Shown: positions 55,701-63,875 of the stretch, piece after piece | Position numbering within the stretch: the first letter of the stretch is position 1 | Layout of the letters: the number at the start of each line of letters is the position of its first letter | Source of the DNA: Algimonas ampicilliniresistens | GTDB taxonomy: Bacteria > Pseudomonadota > Alphaproteobacteria > Caulobacterales > Maricaulaceae | DNA: 64,000 nucleotides | Direction of reading: 5' to 3' | NCBI RefSeq assembly: GCF_030159955.1 | Contig: NZ_BSNK01000002.1 | Location: 1-64,000 of the forward strand | The notes under the pieces: generated by a model | Told to the model about the DNA's origin: nothing | The model's input: the letters and a program-made list of their open reading frames with translations, nothing else | Database searches by the model: none | Translations under genes and position numbers: made by a program

Positions 55701-56651
55701 ATGATACGCACAGGCATCATATTCGGCATAGTCCTGACATTGAGCGGCGTCCAAACCGCAAGAGCCGAACCCGCCTGCGATACGATCAGTGCGGTCATGA
55801 GAACCGCCTCACTCATCCGGAAAGTTCAGGCCGATAAGACCCATCGCAACGATTTTGAAAACTTTACCAGACTAGAAAATTTGGTCGGTCAAATATCACT
55901 GCCAGCCCTTGTCCCACCGGAAACCGGCGACGTGCTGGCGGATGAAAGCGCCGCCGTCCGCGCTTATCTATCGAGCATTCGCGAAGCCATTGCCGGATCG
56001 AAATCCGGCTATGATGATTACGCCCGACAGACCTTAATTACCGGACTCAACCGAGATCTCGCGCGGAGTCTGCAATCCTTGGATCAACATTGGGGCTGCG
56101 GACCCGATGAAGAACTCAGCCAAGAGGACGAGGACATCCCTGTCGATGCCGCGCGAGGCGCTGGCGCCGACGAAAAAACGGTTGAAGACCGCAGGGAAGA
56201 AACCGTCAATCTTCAAGCCAAGAACCCCGGCTCTGGTAGCGGCGCTGAAACGGGTGGACAATCAAATGGGGTGGGCCTCGCCCGCGGCGCCCTTATGGAT
56301 GGCGGCACCACGCTGTTTTCACTGATAATGCTTGGAATAGCGCTGATAGCCCTCGGATTTTACCTTCGGCGTCGCGCCAAAAACCGCACGGTCCGCGAGG
56401 CCCGAAGCCTTCTCCATAAGCCCGTGCAAGTCCGGTTCGGAATGGAACAAGCCGAAATGTTTGTTGTCGATATCTCCATGAATGGCTTCAAACTAGAGCA
56501 TTCAGGCCGGATTTTGCATGAAGGCAAGGTGCAGGTTGAACTCGAAGGTATCTGGCATGCCGGTCATGTCAGATGGCAGAACGACTTCTTCGCGGGCGTG
56601 AAATTTAATAAGCCCATCAACAGTGAAACACTCAGCGCGGTTGTGCAATAG
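55701..56651 (+). CDS. Membrane protein with periplasmic region and C-terminal PilZ-like domain
   Basis: The 316-residue protein has a signal peptide (cleavage near TARAEP, residue 22), a helical periplasmic region with two cysteines, an acidic low-complexity stretch (EELSQEDEDIPVDAARGAG), one membrane helix near residues 200-221, and a cytoplasmic end with PilZ-like VVDISMNGFKLEHSG. PilZ domains bind cyclic di-GMP, but the N-terminal RxxxR part is only weakly visible here (LRRRAKNRTVREARS), so binding is uncertain. ATG at 55701 is chosen over an upstream in-frame start lying in the methyltransferase gene. Confidence 0.7.
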   Translation: MIRTGIIFGIVLTLSGVQTARAEPACDTISAVMRTASLIRKVQADKTHRNDFENFTRLENLVGQISLPALVPPETGDVLADESAAVRAYLSSIREAIAGSKSGYDDYARQTLITGLNRDLARSLQSLDQHWGCGPDEELSQEDEDIPVDAARGAGADEKTVEDRREETVNLQAKNPGSGSGAETGGQSNGVGLARGALMDGGTTLFSLIMLGIALIALGFYLRRRAKNRTVREARSLLHKPVQVRFGMEQAEMFVVDISMNGFKLEHSGRILHEGKVQVELEGIWHAGHVRWQNDFFAGVKFNKPINSETLSAVVQ

Positions 56652-56768
56652 CCTTCAATTCAGGTCAAAGATTTGGCCCTTATATCCTGATGTCGCGATT
56701 TTGATAAATAATGAGCCCACACCGCGTGCCTAAGGCGTGTTATCGTCTCTCTTTCTCAGGAGACGATT

Positions 56769-57674
56769 ATGAAACTTGCTTTGCTTTGCCGTAATCCCAA
56801 GCTCTATTCGCACAGACGATTAGTCGAAGCCGCCGAAGAGCGTGGCCATTCGATGGATGTGATCGATCACCTTCGGTGCTTGATCGACATATCGTCTGGA
56901 CAATCCAAGCTAGTTTATAAGTCTGAGGAACTCCCTCTTTACGACGCCGTGATCCCCAGAATTGGAGCGTCAGTTACATTTTACGGGACGGCCGTACTAC
57001 GTCAGCTCGAAGTCATGGGGGTTTATCCCGTCAATGAGTCTGTCGCGATTACACGTTCGCGAGACAAATTACGCAGTCTGCAATTGCTAAGTAAGCGGGG
57101 TATTGGACTCCCCCGCACAATCTTCGCGCATAAGACCAATGATCCGAGTGAGGTTATTGAACGCGCAGGGGGCGCACCCGTGGTGATCAAACTGATCGAA
57201 GGCACGCAAGGTATTGGCGTCATGCTGAGCGAAACTGATAGAGCAGCGGAGAGTATCATTGAGGCGTTTGGCGGCGTTGATACGAATATCCTGATTCAGG
57301 AGTTTATCGCCGAAGCCGGCGGGGAAGACGTTCGGTGTTTAGTTATCGACGGCAAGGTCATCGCAACCATGCTTCGCAAAGGCAAGGAAGGGGAATTCCG
57401 CTCCAACCTTCATCGCGGCGGCTCCGCTAAATCCATCAAAATTTCGCCCGCAGAACGCGCCGCAGCGATTGGGTCCGCCAAGGCTATGGGTCTGAATGTT
57501 TGCGGTGTGGATCTGCTCCGTTCCTCTCGGGGCCCAGTTGTGATGGAGGTCAACTCATCGCCCGGCCTGGAGGGGATCGAAAACGCGACAGGCATTGACG
57601 TTGCGGGCAAGATCATCGACTTCATTGAGAAGAGCGCAAAGCCTGGGAAAACGACCACGCGAGGTAAAGGCTAG
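56769..57674 (+). CDS. rimK: RimK-type alpha-L-glutamate ligase (ATP-grasp)
   Basis: The 301-residue protein has the RimK layout: N-terminal [35 protein letters not shown], then the ATP-grasp core with [36 protein letters not shown] and metal-binding [15 protein letters not shown]. In E. coli RimK adds glutamates to the C-terminus of ribosomal protein S6. Length and residues match this group. It is one base before an M14-type deacylase gene (stop at 57674, next ATG at 57676), which suggests joint action. The ribosome binding site is AGGAG. Confidence 0.9.
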   Translation: MKLALLCRNPKLYSHRRLVEAAEERGHSMDVIDHLRCLIDISSGQSKLVYKSEELPLYDAVIPRIGASVTFYGTAVLRQLEVMGVYPVNESVAITRSRDKLRSLQLLSKRGIGLPRTIFAHKTNDPSEVIERAGGAPVVIKLIEGTQGIGVMLSETDRAAESIIEAFGGVDTNILIQEFIAEAGGEDVRCLVIDGKVIATMLRKGKEGEFRSNLHRGGSAKSIKISPAERAAAIGSAKAMGLNVCGVDLLRSSRGPVVMEVNSSPGLEGIENATGIDVAGKIIDFIEKSAKPGKTTTRGKG

Positions 57675-57675
57675 A

Positions 57676-58713
57676 ATGCGGGACCCCTTCCTCATTGGGG
57701 CGCATTCCATTGACCCTGGAACGCAGCAAACCGTCCTTCTTCCACTGAGCCGCTTGGCCGACCACACGGACATGACGCTGCGGCTGCAGGTCATTCACGG
57801 CAAGAAACCTGGACCGACGCTTTTTGTCAGCGCCGCCATACATGGCGATGAAATTATTGGTGTAGAAATCATCCGGCGGATATCGCGAATGAAGATGCTA
57901 TCGCGTCTCAAAGGGACGCTCATCCTTATCCCGATTGTGAACGGTTACGGCTTCTTGGGTATGTCGCGTTATCTACCGGATCGCCGGGATCTAAATCGCG
58001 TCTTCCCGGGCCATCGCGGAGGATCGCCGGCGTCGCAACTGGCACATACGTTCATGACGGAAATCGTGTCCAAATGTCAGTTTGGGATTGATCTTCATTC
58101 CGGTGCCATACACCGCGAAAATCTACCTCAAATCCGAGCTGACCTAGATGATCCCGTCGTCAAAGGCATGGCGACAGCCTTTGGAGCATCGGTCATGCTG
58201 AACTCTAATCTTCGGGATGGATCCCTGCGTGAAGCCGCGCAATCCGTTGGCTGCCACATGTTGCTCTTTGAGGCTGGTGAAGCCTTAAGATTCGATGAGA
58301 CCGCTATTCGTATCGGCGTCAAAGGCGTTCTGAGCGTCATCCGTCATATCGACATGTTGCCCAAGCTAAAGCCTCGAAAATCGGTCGTTGATCCGGTGCA
58401 ACCTACGTCCAGCCATTGGCTTCGTGCGCCCATGTCAGGCCTCATGCGGGCCGCTTATAGCCTCGGCGATGTGGTTAAAAAAGGATCCGTTATTGCTCGC
58501 ATTGCAGGGCCTTTAGGCCAAGTCGAAGAAGAGGTGATCGTCAAATATTCGGGCGTGATCATTGGCCGCACGAATTTGCCAATCGTCAATCGAGGTGACG
58601 CGTTATTCCATGTCGCCCGAGTCGGCGACCTAGAGGATGCAGAAGTAACCATAGAAGACCGTGTTGAAAGAGCGGACAATGACCCCCTCTTCGACGGCAT
58701 AGAGATTGTTTAA
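57676..58713 (+). CDS. Succinylglutamate desuccinylase/aspartoacylase-family M14 metallohydrolase
   Basis: The 345-residue protein has zinc ligands in SAAIHGDEIIG (H and E), and the later histidine in GIDLHSGAIHRENLP, with the RRDLNRVFPG motif of the aspartoacylase group. The C-terminal part SGLMRAAYSLGDVVKKGSVI is biotinyl-like, as in this subfamily. It would cleave an amide bond of an N-acyl or glutamyl compound. Its start is directly behind the rimK stop, so the two are co-translated. Whether it removes or trims RimK products is not known. Confidence 0.85.
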   Translation: MRDPFLIGAHSIDPGTQQTVLLPLSRLADHTDMTLRLQVIHGKKPGPTLFVSAAIHGDEIIGVEIIRRISRMKMLSRLKGTLILIPIVNGYGFLGMSRYLPDRRDLNRVFPGHRGGSPASQLAHTFMTEIVSKCQFGIDLHSGAIHRENLPQIRADLDDPVVKGMATAFGASVMLNSNLRDGSLREAAQSVGCHMLLFEAGEALRFDETAIRIGVKGVLSVIRHIDMLPKLKPRKSVVDPVQPTSSHWLRAPMSGLMRAAYSLGDVVKKGSVIARIAGPLGQVEEEVIVKYSGVIIGRTNLPIVNRGDALFHVARVGDLEDAEVTIEDRVERADNDPLFDGIEIV

Positions 58714-58915
58714 GAGGAAAAATTGAGCAGGCGATGGGAGCCCTGTCTTGTCTATATAAGAACATAAATATTAATGACTTGAGCCCGTTCCGCATAGGTC
58801 TTTGCGCTTCGGAGGTCGGCCATCGTGATCGTAGTCCAGCCGCTGGGAATGACCGTGCCAACTGCTTTGCCGCCGTAAGCACCTGACCTTTTAACCCATC
58901 AAAACGGCAATTTCG

Positions 58916-59296
58916 TCAGAGATAATGACTGCAGATGTTTTGACCGAGAGAGAGGTAACCAGCCACGGATGGAGGTTTGACGTAGTAGCCATCGGCACCA
59001 TGTTTTGTGGCCAAAGCGCGGTCAGCAGCTTCTTCCGATCCCGAAATCATTACAATCGGTATATCGTCGAACTTAGGATTGGATCTAATTTTGGCAAGAA
59101 CTTCAAAACCATCAATTCCAGGCATTCGAATATCAAGAATCGTGATTTTTGGGCATTCTTGTGCAATCACGTCGGCAGCATTCTCTCCGCTTTCGAGTTC
59201 AGTGAACGAAACCGTTGAGCGCCCAGAAGAGATCGCTTTCATGATCATTTTGCGATCGAAATCGCTATCGTCAATGATGACGACTTTATCCATCAC
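58916..59296 (-). CDS. Single-domain response regulator
   Basis: The 126-residue CheY-like receiver has acidic residues in VVIIDDSDFDR, the phospho-aspartate D55 in ITILDIRMPGIDG, serine in VMISGS and lysine in YYVKPP. There is no output domain. It begins inside the last codons of the kinase gene (11-bp overlap), so it is its likely partner, as in phytochrome-type kinase/Rcp1 pairs. Confidence 0.9.
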   Translation of the reverse strand: MMDKVVIIDDSDFDRKMIMKAISSGRSTVSFTELESGENAADVIAQECPKITILDIRMPGIDGFEVLAKIRSNPKFDDIPIVMISGSEEAADRALATKHGADGYYVKPPSVAGYLSLGQNICSHYL

Positions 59297-60749
59297 TTTG
59301 CCTCGCGCGATTGAGTTTGACCCTGAAAGAGCTTCCGGGTGTGTTTTTAGAGACTAGCTCGATTGTTCCACCATGCAAAGTTATTATTCGACGGCAGAGT
59401 GCGAGGCCGATGCCTGATCCTTCGATTTCTTTATGAGGTTTGGACCGCCCAAAAAGATCAAAAATCTGTTCGGAACTGTTCTCATCGATACCCGTTCCAT
59501 TGTCGGAAACCGTTATTGCCCAAAATTGCTGATCCTTTTTGGCAGTGATCTCAACCTCTATCGGGCGATCCGCGGCTCGGTATTTGATCGAATTCCCTAG
59601 AAGGTTCGCAAATATTTGCCTGAGTAGATCCATATCGCCGCGCACGAGGATATCATTGTCAGGCAGACTGAGTGTGCCGCCGGCATCACTGAAGGCTTCT
59701 GTCATTTCTTCATCAGCCATTTCCCGCAAAAGGGCTGTTAGGTTCACCGTGTCCAGCGCTACACTATCCGGTGATGCGCGCATAAACTTCAAGAAACTTT
59801 GGATAAGCGTCCGCATGTGGCTGACGCCTTGTGAAATGTCCTTGAAATAATCCCCAGCGCTTTTGGGTAATTGGTCTCCAAGCTCAAGCTCCATCAGTTG
59901 AGCTGTAATGGCGATTTTCCGCAATGGAGCTTGCAAATCATGAGAAACAAGTGAGGCGAAGTCATCAAGATTTTTGTTGATTGATTTCAGGATAGCCTCC
60001 TGCTCCTTGAGTTCGGTGATGTCGGTCGAGACAACCAAAATTCGTGGCTCTTCCGGATCGTCGTCGAACGGAATTTTGTCAGTCTGTACCCAGCCCGACT
60101 CCCCTGTTTCAGGGGTATAAGCTTCGATAAGACCCCGGATCGCCACGCCAGACTCGAAGACTTTCAGATCAGCTTCATGATAGCTTTTGGCTGCATCACC
60201 AAAGAGGTCGTATGTGTTCTGTCCTTCGACTTCAGCGACCGTCATTCCCATGGATGAGGCCGCAGCTTGGTTCAGACGAAGAATGTTGTTTTTATCGTCC
60301 TTGTACCAAATACGAGACGGCACGGCGTCTAAGACTGATCGTAATTCCGTCTGAACACGATCAAGAGTTTGGGTCTGAGATTTTAATTTATGCTCAAGCT
60401 CGACTTCGGCCGTTATGTTGCGACCAACAGACTGGTATTCTCTAACAGCGTCGCCCTCGAATAAGCCAATAGTCGTCCAAAGAATACTGGACGCGCCGGT
60501 CTTCATATCGCTCGCTTGTATTAGAGTTTGCGACGGGCGCTCAGGCGTAATCACGTCATAGATTGAAAGTATATTGTTCTTGATGTCTGCGGGATACCAA
60601 CTCAACAAATTCGATCCTAAGACCTCTTCCTTGCTAGCGCCGAGAAACTCTACCATCGCTAAATTTGCATAAGTGAATTCGAGCGAAGGATTATACCGAC
60701 AGATAAGATCTGGATGGGTGTCTAGGATTGAATTTAGGGTTGGAGACAT
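59286..60749 (-). CDS. PAS-PAS sensor histidine kinase
   Basis: The 487-residue soluble protein has two PAS domains (about residues 5-110 and 130-250), a coiled linker, the H box SLVSHDLQAPLRKIAITAQL (His near 275) and HATPase motifs FANLLGNSIKYR, VSDNGTGIDENSSEQIFDLF and GSGIGLALCRRI. The SHDLQAPLR form is that of the phytochrome-like kinase group. No bilin-binding GAF/PHY region is present. It is translated together with the receiver downstream. Confidence 0.88.
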   Translation of the reverse strand: MSPTLNSILDTHPDLICRYNPSLEFTYANLAMVEFLGASKEEVLGSNLLSWYPADIKNNILSIYDVITPERPSQTLIQASDMKTGASSILWTTIGLFEGDAVREYQSVGRNITAEVELEHKLKSQTQTLDRVQTELRSVLDAVPSRIWYKDDKNNILRLNQAAASSMGMTVAEVEGQNTYDLFGDAAKSYHEADLKVFESGVAIRGLIEAYTPETGESGWVQTDKIPFDDDPEEPRILVVSTDITELKEQEAILKSINKNLDDFASLVSHDLQAPLRKIAITAQLMELELGDQLPKSAGDYFKDISQGVSHMRTLIQSFLKFMRASPDSVALDTVNLTALLREMADEEMTEAFSDAGGTLSLPDNDILVRGDMDLLRQIFANLLGNSIKYRAADRPIEVEITAKKDQQFWAITVSDNGTGIDENSSEQIFDLFGRSKPHKEIEGSGIGLALCRRIITLHGGTIELVSKNTPGSSFRVKLNRARQSDG

Positions 60750-60906
60750 GCATGATTCCTGCGACGAAATCGCATATTATAAGGGGTCCGATTAAGACTG
60801 AGCTAACACTGAGAGATCGTAACTCATGTCCGGCCCCTCCCTGCTCAACCATAATCTTGCCGCACAGTTTCGTACAGCATAATCTGGCCGACACCGAGCA
60901 GAAGGC

Positions 60907-61365
60907 CTAACACGTCGTCCGGGGCAGAATGATCGCTTGCCCTACTTGAAGTGAGTATTGACTGTCCAAATCATTATACGCCCTTATGTCTTCCGTCCGG
61001 CTACAGAAGCGGCGGCTTAGACTATAGGCAGTGTCGCCGGCTTCAACGATATGGGTGTTCCAATATATAGGGTTCTTGGCTTGAGGCATTTGGACGGATG
61101 CTTTGGTCAAAGATGGTAGTGCCTTGTCTTTATAGGCCGGGACAGAAGCCATAGTGGCTGGTTTGATGCGGGGTGTGATATGGCTGGCGTCCGCCATCAT
61201 TTTTGCAATCTCTTCCGGCTTCTTCTTTGCCGCAAAATCTGAACTCACATAAATCACTGTGGGGGGCGGGCTCTCCAGCTGAGCATAGGGCAGCGGATCT
61301 GCTACGGCGCATGCCGCTAAAATGAATACACCAGGTGCCGCAATGATATGGCGTGAAAAAGACAT
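60907..61365 (-). CDS. LysM-domain lipoprotein
   Basis: The 152-residue protein has a lipobox FILAACAV (Cys near residue 18) and a C-terminal LysM domain: HIVEAGDTAYSLSRRFCSRT, then YNDLDSQYSLQVGQAIILP. LysM binds peptidoglycan or chitin-like sugars. Two cysteines in the LysM part could form a disulfide. ATG at 61365 follows an AGGAGAG site; an upstream in-frame start would spoil the signal. It is downstream of a secreted protein gene, separated by a 15-bp inverted repeat. Confidence 0.82.
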   Translation of the reverse strand: MSFSRHIIAAPGVFILAACAVADPLPYAQLESPPPTVIYVSSDFAAKKKPEEIAKMMADASHITPRIKPATMASVPAYKDKALPSLTKASVQMPQAKNPIYWNTHIVEAGDTAYSLSRRFCSRTEDIRAYNDLDSQYSLQVGQAIILPRTTC

Positions 61366-61406
61366 GGAGCTCTCCTGTAGAATAGGGTGAGGAAGGGTCT
61401 GAAAAT

Positions 61407-61463
61407 GCTTTGGACGACCATCCAATTTGGGATGAGGTGGGAGCCTAAATGGTCGTCCAAAGC
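61407..61463. repeat. Perfect 15-bp inverted repeat between the two secreted-protein genes
   Basis: GCTTTGGACGACCAT (61407-61421) and ATGGTCGTCCAAAGC (61449-61463) are exact reverse complements with a 27-nt loop. In RNA they make a stable hairpin 30 bp after the stop of the 123-residue gene and 42 bp before the LysM start. It may act as terminator, processing site or attenuator; no long T-tract follows on either strand. Confidence 0.75.
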
Positions 61464-61493
61464 GTATCGCGGACTTCCGTCCACGTTACTTCT

Positions 61494-61865
61494 TTATCGA
61501 GCTGTGTAAGCGCGGTTGTCGACAAGGACCGGCATGGTCGTAATGGACTTGTTAGCCTGTGGGACCATTTTGTTGAAACCACGGTCCAGGTTGGTCGAGC
61601 CCGTATCTAGAGCATATGACACTTGGGCAGATGGCGCTTTGGGCACAGGTAAAACGACCCGTTTGATACGACGTTTTGTTGTGGTCACAGCCGATTTGGT
61701 ATCACTGACGACAATATAGGCTGAATCCTGAAGGCCTTGAGTCGTGGCCGTCGAAGGCTGGGTGGGAAACTTGTTAAACGCGTTCCCAGCATGCGCCGTT
61801 GAGGCGAAACACAAAGTCGAAAGCGCAACGCAAGCTATCATTGTTTTTTTAAACGTGAAGGTCAT
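61494..61865 (-). CDS. Small secreted protein, unrecognised
   Basis: The 123-residue protein has a Sec signal peptide (cleavage near STAHAG, residue 27). The mature 97 residues are basic and rich in Thr, Ser and Ala with a TTKRRIKRVVLPVP stretch and no cysteine. No family is recognised. An AAAGGAA site precedes the ATG. It is read in the same direction as the LysM lipoprotein gene and may share a promoter with it. Confidence 0.65.
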   Translation of the reverse strand: MTFTFKKTMIACVALSTLCFASTAHAGNAFNKFPTQPSTATTQGLQDSAYIVVSDTKSAVTTTKRRIKRVVLPVPKAPSAQVSYALDTGSTNLDRGFNKMVPQANKSITTMPVLVDNRAYTAR

Positions 61866-62426
61866 TTTGAGTTCCTTTCAGAGGTCGGTAAGATGAAGAT
61901 GGCCGAAACCATCATGTGAAGTTTAGTTTTGAGGTTTGGGCGCAAGCCTTAACGGCGGCGCTGAGATTTTTAGCCAAGCGACATTGTTCATGGACATCAC
62001 TGTCCACGGAATGAAGGCGCGTTGATAGATCTGATTAAGATCAGGTCTATGAGATCGTCAGGAGCGACAATCCAACTTAAAAATCTCGGGCACTCTGTGA
62101 GCTGTCTTCTGAAGACGGCCACTAAAGGGAAAGTGCCAACTATTTGTATCAGGGCAGATTGACTAAATACTCCGGGTATCCGTCAAAATGATCTGAGACA
62201 TAAGTTATCCCTGCAAAACCATCTAATGGGCAGGATTTAATGGTCGGTCTATATTTGCGGTTAAGGGCGGATTAATGCGAAAATCACTGAACGAACGCCA
62301 AAACAGGCCGAAAGAAATCGCGACATTTCGTCCATGGTCCAAATTGATACAATGTGTTAACACTTGTTCACCAAGCTGTAATGGTGTACGGGGGCCGTGC
62401 AACCCTAGGTGCAAGAGGCTGAATAT
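61866..62426. other. Intergenic stretch without a gene, several small palindromes
   Basis: No credible ORF is found in 561 bp. It contains TGGACA-tcac-TGTCCA (61991-62006), GTCTTCTGAAGAC (62104-62116), GTGTTAACAC (62354-62363) and the TTAA-N7-TTAA site listed separately. It divides leftward secreted-protein genes from rightward receiver genes, so it must hold promoters for both. Confidence 0.6.
62261..62275. promoter_or_regulatory. CtrA-type site TTAA-N7-TTAA upstream of the receiver gene
   Basis: TTAAGGGCGGATTAA fits the alphaproteobacterial CtrA consensus exactly, 151 bp before the receiver start. One chance match is expected in a window of this size, so position near signalling genes is the only further support. 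Confidence 0.35.
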
Positions 62427-62786
62427 ATGAGGCGTTTTTTACTAGTCGATGATGAGAAACATGAATTCATGTTCGTGAACTTTCTATTGAAAGATCGATT
62501 TAGGGACGACTTCAGTTTAGGCTATGCTCAGAATATAGCGGATGCACAGTCATACCTCTCAGAACAACCTGTCGATTTGATCCTGTTGGATGATCGTTTA
62601 GGGCGCGGCATGACATCAGCCGATTCTATTCCGCAATTGCAGAAAAGAGCCTTCAATGTGCCAATCGTGGTGATTTCGAAAGACATCAACTCAAACCACC
62701 TCAAAGACCGAATTCGTCTTGGCATCAATAAGGTCGTTGATAAGTTCCAGTTCAAATCCGCATTGGCGAATGGCTTATTAGACTGA
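62427..62786 (+). CDS. Single-domain response regulator (receiver paralogue 1)
   Basis: The 119-residue receiver has acidic residues in FLLVDDEKHEF, phospho-aspartate D55 in LILLDDRLGRG, serine in IVVISKDI and lysine in KVVDKFQ. It lacks an output domain. ATG at 62427 has an AGAGG site and gives the standard N-terminus; a GTG six codons upstream is less likely. It is 109 bp before a second receiver with the same L-D-[DN]-R-L motif. Confidence 0.85.
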   Translation: MRRFLLVDDEKHEFMFVNFLLKDRFRDDFSLGYAQNIADAQSYLSEQPVDLILLDDRLGRGMTSADSIPQLQKRAFNVPIVVISKDINSNHLKDRIRLGINKVVDKFQFKSALANGLLD

Positions 62787-62832
62787 GGCGTCGGTATCAA
62801 TATCGAAACGGACCGTGTCTTTGTATCGGTAA

Positions 62833-62847
62833 TTAACGCGCGCTTTA
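62833..62847. promoter_or_regulatory. Near-CtrA site upstream of the second receiver gene
   Basis: TTAACGCGCGCTTTA matches TTAA-N7-TTAA at seven of eight positions, 48 bp before the start. Downstream of it, TGTTCACTAAGC (62866-62877) repeats TGTTCACCAAGC (62365-62376) before the first receiver. The shared arrangement suggests duplicated promoter regions. Confidence 0.25.
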
Positions 62848-62895
62848 CTAAGACATTTCAGACCCTGTTCACTAAGCGGAGCTAGGTGCCAGAGC

Positions 62896-63324
62896 ATGGG
62901 CACCATTGATCAAAACTACAAAGTCCTTCTCGTCGATGACGACCCCGAGGAAGCCATCATTATAAAGCGAGCTTTGAAGGCCGTCACGAAACGAGAGTGC
63001 TTCGTAACGCACGTCTCAAAGTGCAGCCGGGCCATACCTGAGCTTCATCAAAATGACTTCGATCTTATCATTTTAGATAATCGTTTAAGCAGATCGATTA
63101 ACGCCAAGTTTACCGTCCCAATGATGAATGCAGCGAGAGGCGCGATGCCGATGGTTATTGCGACGGCAGACATAAGTCAGACTTACCTGTGTTGTGCCAG
63201 CCACCTTGGCGTTGACTACATCATTGACAAGCTAGATCTCGTAAAGTTCCTTGGCGGGCAGGTGAACGGGCTAGTGTTTGGCGTCCAGGACAATCTCTGC
63301 GGTGGCACAAGCAAAGCTGCCTGA
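62896..63324 (+). CDS. Single-domain response regulator (receiver paralogue 2)
   Basis: The 142-residue protein is a receiver with VLLVDDDPEEA, phospho-aspartate D61 in LIILDNRLSRS, threonine in VIATADI and lysine in YIIDKLDL, plus a 20-residue C-terminal tail. Resemblance to the preceding receiver suggests tandem duplication. No kinase is adjacent on this strand, though the PAS kinase 2 kb away could phosphorylate it. Confidence 0.82.
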   Translation: MGTIDQNYKVLLVDDDPEEAIIIKRALKAVTKRECFVTHVSKCSRAIPELHQNDFDLIILDNRLSRSINAKFTVPMMNAARGAMPMVIATADISQTYLCCASHLGVDYIIDKLDLVKFLGGQVNGLVFGVQDNLCGGTSKAA

Positions 63325-63485
63325 CTGGTTTATGTCTACCCTTTCAAATAGCATCATTATCGAACATCTGTTTAACCGATGCCCTTTCGGCACACGATGC
63401 AGAGTCGCCTATTTGCGGCACCGACGCCCTTTAAGAGGACTCGATTTTGCGATGTGGATACTGTCCATTTTGGGGGTTTTGAAAA

Positions 63486-63530
63486 TGGAGCGGGCGATGG
63501 GATTCGAACCCACGACATTCAGCTTGGGAA
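63486..63530 (-). other. 3' 45 nt of tRNA-Gly(CCC): probable att site of an integrated element
   Basis: The reverse strand reads the anticodon loop TTCCCAA, the 3' half of the anticodon stem, variable loop, T arm GTGGGTTCGAATCCCAT and acceptor CGCCCGCT with CCA. The 5' half (acceptor, D arm, 5' anticodon stem) is absent: upstream of the loop the sequence is unrelated. Integrases that use tRNA genes leave such 3' copies. By that logic the chromosome is to the left and the element to the right, with the intact tRNA at its far end. Confidence 0.7.
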
Positions 63531-63563
63531 ATGAAAATTGGGATGTTCGGTCAGTGCGCTACA

Positions 63564-63581
63564 GTTGACGATTGTTGACGA
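63564..63581. repeat. Tandem GTTGACGA repeat next to the tRNA fragment
   Basis: GTTGACGA occurs at 63564-63571 and 63574-63581, a 10-bp period, 34 bp inside the proposed element. Spacing near one helical turn is what integrase arm sites often show, but this is only suggestive. The rest of 63325-63875 has no credible gene. Confidence 0.35.
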
Positions 63582-63875
63582 AATGTGAGCCGAATTGCCT
63601 TTGAAAATCGGGGGTTGTGTCGGCCGTTTTTGTCAATTCTAGTGAAGAAGCGTGAAACTTTGTCGAATGAGTTTCGATCTAGAACTCGTAACCGCGAAGT
63701 AACCGCGTCACAAAATTGGTTTCAAAACAGACATTTACCGAGAAGGTCGTTTAGTCCAGCTTGGCGGCAGAAACCGACTTTGGCTCAGTGACTTAAAACG
63801 CGCAAAAACGGACGCTCACTAATTGTAGCTTACAGTCGCCTAAATTTTGCAGACACTTAAAGTGTCGGACTGATT

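Noticed and set aside
58586-58882. 98-codon ORF on the reverse strand after the M14 gene, and a second 44-codon open frame nearby
   Set aside because: The longer ORF overlaps the 3' end of the M14 gene and shows no family pattern or ribosome site. The shorter frame has a protein-like composition but no start codon, and could at most be a gene remnant.
63278-63568. ORF whose end reads ERAMGFEPTTFSLG
   Set aside because: This is the well-known spurious translation of the antisense of a tRNA. It overlaps the tRNA-Gly fragment.
63486-63640. Possible complete tRNA gene at the fragment
   Set aside because: The acceptor 3' strand CGCCCGCT has no AGCGGGCG partner in the upstream 150 bp and the anticodon stem is unpaired, so only the 3' part is present.
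63585-63791. 68-codon ORF to the right of the tRNA fragment
   Set aside because: Basic, low-complexity sequence with no ribosome site and no recognised pattern; most likely noise in non-coding DNA.
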